From assembly GCF_000373365.1 (NCBI RefSeq), contig NZ_KB891245.1:1-32905 (forward strand): a DNA stretch of 32,905 nt, in the 5' to 3' direction. Positions 31,930 through 32,905 of this stretch are shown here, one piece after another; the stretch's first letter is position 1; each line of letters begins with the position of its first letter. A program made the translations under genes and the position numbers. The notes under the pieces were generated by a model, which had not been told where the DNA came from, did not search any database, and saw nothing but the letters and a program-made list of their open reading frames with translations. The DNA comes from Parafrankia discariae. GTDB lineage: Bacteria; Actinomycetota; Actinomycetes; Frankiales; Frankiaceae.

Positions 31930-32241
31930 ATGCTGACTTTCCTCGTCGTCATGGTCCTGCTCGGTCTGATCGCCGGCGCGGTCGCGCGTCTGGTTCTCCC
32001 CGGCCCGGACCCGATCGGAATTCTCGGCACGATCGCCGTGGGCGTCGTCGGATCCTTCGTCGGAGGTTTCCTCGGTTACCTCCTGTTCAACAAGGACATC
32101 GGTGAGGGCGCGCTCCAGCCGTCCGGCATCATTGGTTCGATCATCGGCGCGATCATCGTGCTGGCGCTCTGGAGGACCTTCAACGGCCGTGGCCTCTCCC
32201 GGTCGCGGACCTCGCACAGCCGTCGGTACGCCCGCCGGTAA
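31930..32241 (+). CDS. GlsB/YeaQ/YmgE-family stress-response membrane protein
   Basis: A 103-residue protein with three hydrophobic segments: LTFLVVMVLLGLIAGAVARL (2-21), ILGTIAVGVVGSFVGGFLGY and GIIGSIIGAIIVLALW. The glycine-zipper-like spacing and the N-terminal GLIAGAVARLVLPG are the hallmark of the transglycosylase-associated (GlsB/YeaQ) family. These small inner-membrane proteins are often induced by general stress, and their activity is unknown. The basic tail (RSRTSHSRRYARR) is longer than in the E. coli proteins. The ATG at 31930 has AAAGGAG about 10 nt upstream. A strong terminator follows 45 bp after the stop. Confidence 0.93.
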   Translation: MLTFLVVMVLLGLIAGAVARLVLPGPDPIGILGTIAVGVVGSFVGGFLGYLLFNKDIGEGALQPSGIIGSIIGAIIVLALWRTFNGRGLSRSRTSHSRRYARR

Positions 32242-32286
32242 GTAACACGGAGGTCGGCGGCTGACCGCGGTTGGCGCCTGGCGACG

Positions 32287-32330
32287 GAAAAGGGCCGCTG
32301 CCCCGAGATCTCGGGGCAGCGGCCCTTTTC
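32287..32330 (+). terminator. Strong palindromic terminator after the GlsB-type gene
   Basis: A perfect 44-bp palindrome with arms 32287-32308 and 32309-32330 has GAGATCTC at the centre. The stem begins AAAAGGGCCGCTGCCCC and its complement ends in TTTTC, so it works as an intrinsic terminator from either strand. It lies 45 bp after the GlsB-type stop. Confidence 0.9.
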
Positions 32331-32675
32331 GTGTCCGCCGGTGCGCCAGTGTTCCGGCGCCGGTGCTCCGCGTTCGGGACGCATCAGTGAGTCCGGGACG
32401 TGTCCGGTGGGAGGACCGCCGAGGCGAGCCGACTGAGCCACCCCATGTCACCCCGTGCCACCCGTACGCCGCTCTCACGACTCACTTCGGAGCGCGGGGG
32501 GAACCGACTGGTCCTCCGTCAGCGGTGGCGGAGAGCCAGTCGGCGCGCGGTGGTCCTATCTCGACGCGCGGCCGTGGCCGTCGGGGGCGCGGCCGCCGTC
32601 CGCCTCGCTGTCCTCCGCGTCGCGGGGGTCCGGAGTCAATGCCGTGAAGCTTAAGGCGATCTTGCTGGGGTTTGG
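32331..32675. other. Intergenic region before the right IS fragment
   Basis: No gene is supported. The part nearest 32640-32675 (CTTAAGGCGATCTTGCTGGG) should include the end of the insertion sequence whose transposase stops at 32676. I could not fix its inverted repeat. Confidence 0.4.
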
Positions 32676-32905
32676 TCAGGCCGCGCGTGGGGTGAGTGGG
32701 TGGAGTCGGATCGTGGCGGGGCCCGGGTGGCGGATCGAGGCGGGTTCGTCGGGTTTCTTGACGCGGTAGCTGTTGTGCCGGGCGCGTTTGACGACCCGGG
32801 GGCAGGTGCGGTGACGCCGTGGCGGGTTGAGCGTGCGGGTGATCTCGGTGTGGAACCGGGGTAGCCGGGTGTTCCAGTCCTCAGGGGGGAATGTCCGCCG
32901 TCCCG
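32676..32905 (-). CDS. Transposase C-terminal fragment (IS4-like, cut by window edge)
   Basis: The reverse strand is open from the right edge to a TGA at 32676-32678, giving 76 residues. It reads FPPEDWNTRLPRFHTEITRT, then NPPRRHRTCPRVVKRARHNS, YRVKKPDEPASIRHPGPATI and a short tail. The basic end with RVVKRARHNSYRVKKP is the kind seen at the C terminus of IS4-family transposases that are numerous in Frankia genomes; this is from memory of the family. The catalytic part lies beyond the edge, so completeness is unknown. With the IS5-type fragment at the left edge, it shows the window lies between two different insertion sequences. Confidence 0.6.
   Translation of the reverse strand, partial: GRRTFPPEDWNTRLPRFHTEITRTLNPPRRHRTCPRVVKRARHNSYRVKKPDEPASIRHPGPATIRLHPLTPRAA

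Overview
The window is high-GC actinobacterial DNA. GTG starts are common, third codon positions are almost all G or C, and purine-rich ribosome binding sites precede most genes. An F420-type luciferase-like oxidoreductase, an OmpR-type two-component pair and several SpoIIE-type phosphatases point to a soil mycelial actinomycete. Frankia or a close relative is my best guess, from general protein resemblance; no rRNA or marker gene is present to prove it. Both edges cut transposase genes, so the segment is accessory DNA between insertion sequences.

Positions 595-17021 form a catabolic region of CoA-linked and oxygenase genes. It holds a crotonase, an acyl-CoA dehydrogenase facing an APH-type phosphotransferase, an amidohydrolase followed by a SnoaL-like protein, a six-gene minus-strand set (6385-11892), a divergent F420-type LLM oxidoreductase, a second SDR, a CitE/HpcH-type lyase and an aldehyde dehydrogenase. 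In transcription order the six-gene set is an OCH-like crotonase, a class III CoA-transferase, a Rieske oxygenase alpha subunit, a 114-residue unknown, a TauD/TfdA dioxygenase and an SDR. The first five are 14 to 44 bp apart. The first keeps the catalytic residues of 6-oxocamphor hydrolase, a crotonase-fold enzyme that cleaves C-C bonds in cyclic diketones. The set therefore looks like a pathway for an alicyclic or terpenoid-like compound: oxygenation, oxidation to a diketone, hydrolytic ring opening, CoA activation, beta-oxidation. The substrate cannot be read from the sequence.

Positions 17042-20304 hold a two-component system divergent from a serine beta-lactamase-like lipoprotein. The response regulator carries an apparent one-base insertion. 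A small winged-helix candidate and a glutamate decarboxylase follow.

Positions 23064-29217 are a signalling block: a membrane protein with two fused kinase-like halves, a LOV-GAF-SpoIIE phosphatase that should sense blue light, a small DUF4236-like protein and a membrane SpoIIE phosphatase. An amidase follows. The right end has a repeat-bearing membrane-anchored protein and a GlsB/YeaQ-type stress membrane protein, each behind a candidate stress-sigma promoter.

Almost every convergent gene pair ends in a strong hairpin, and in two pairs the hairpin contains stop codons. No tRNA, rRNA, CRISPR array or replication origin was seen.
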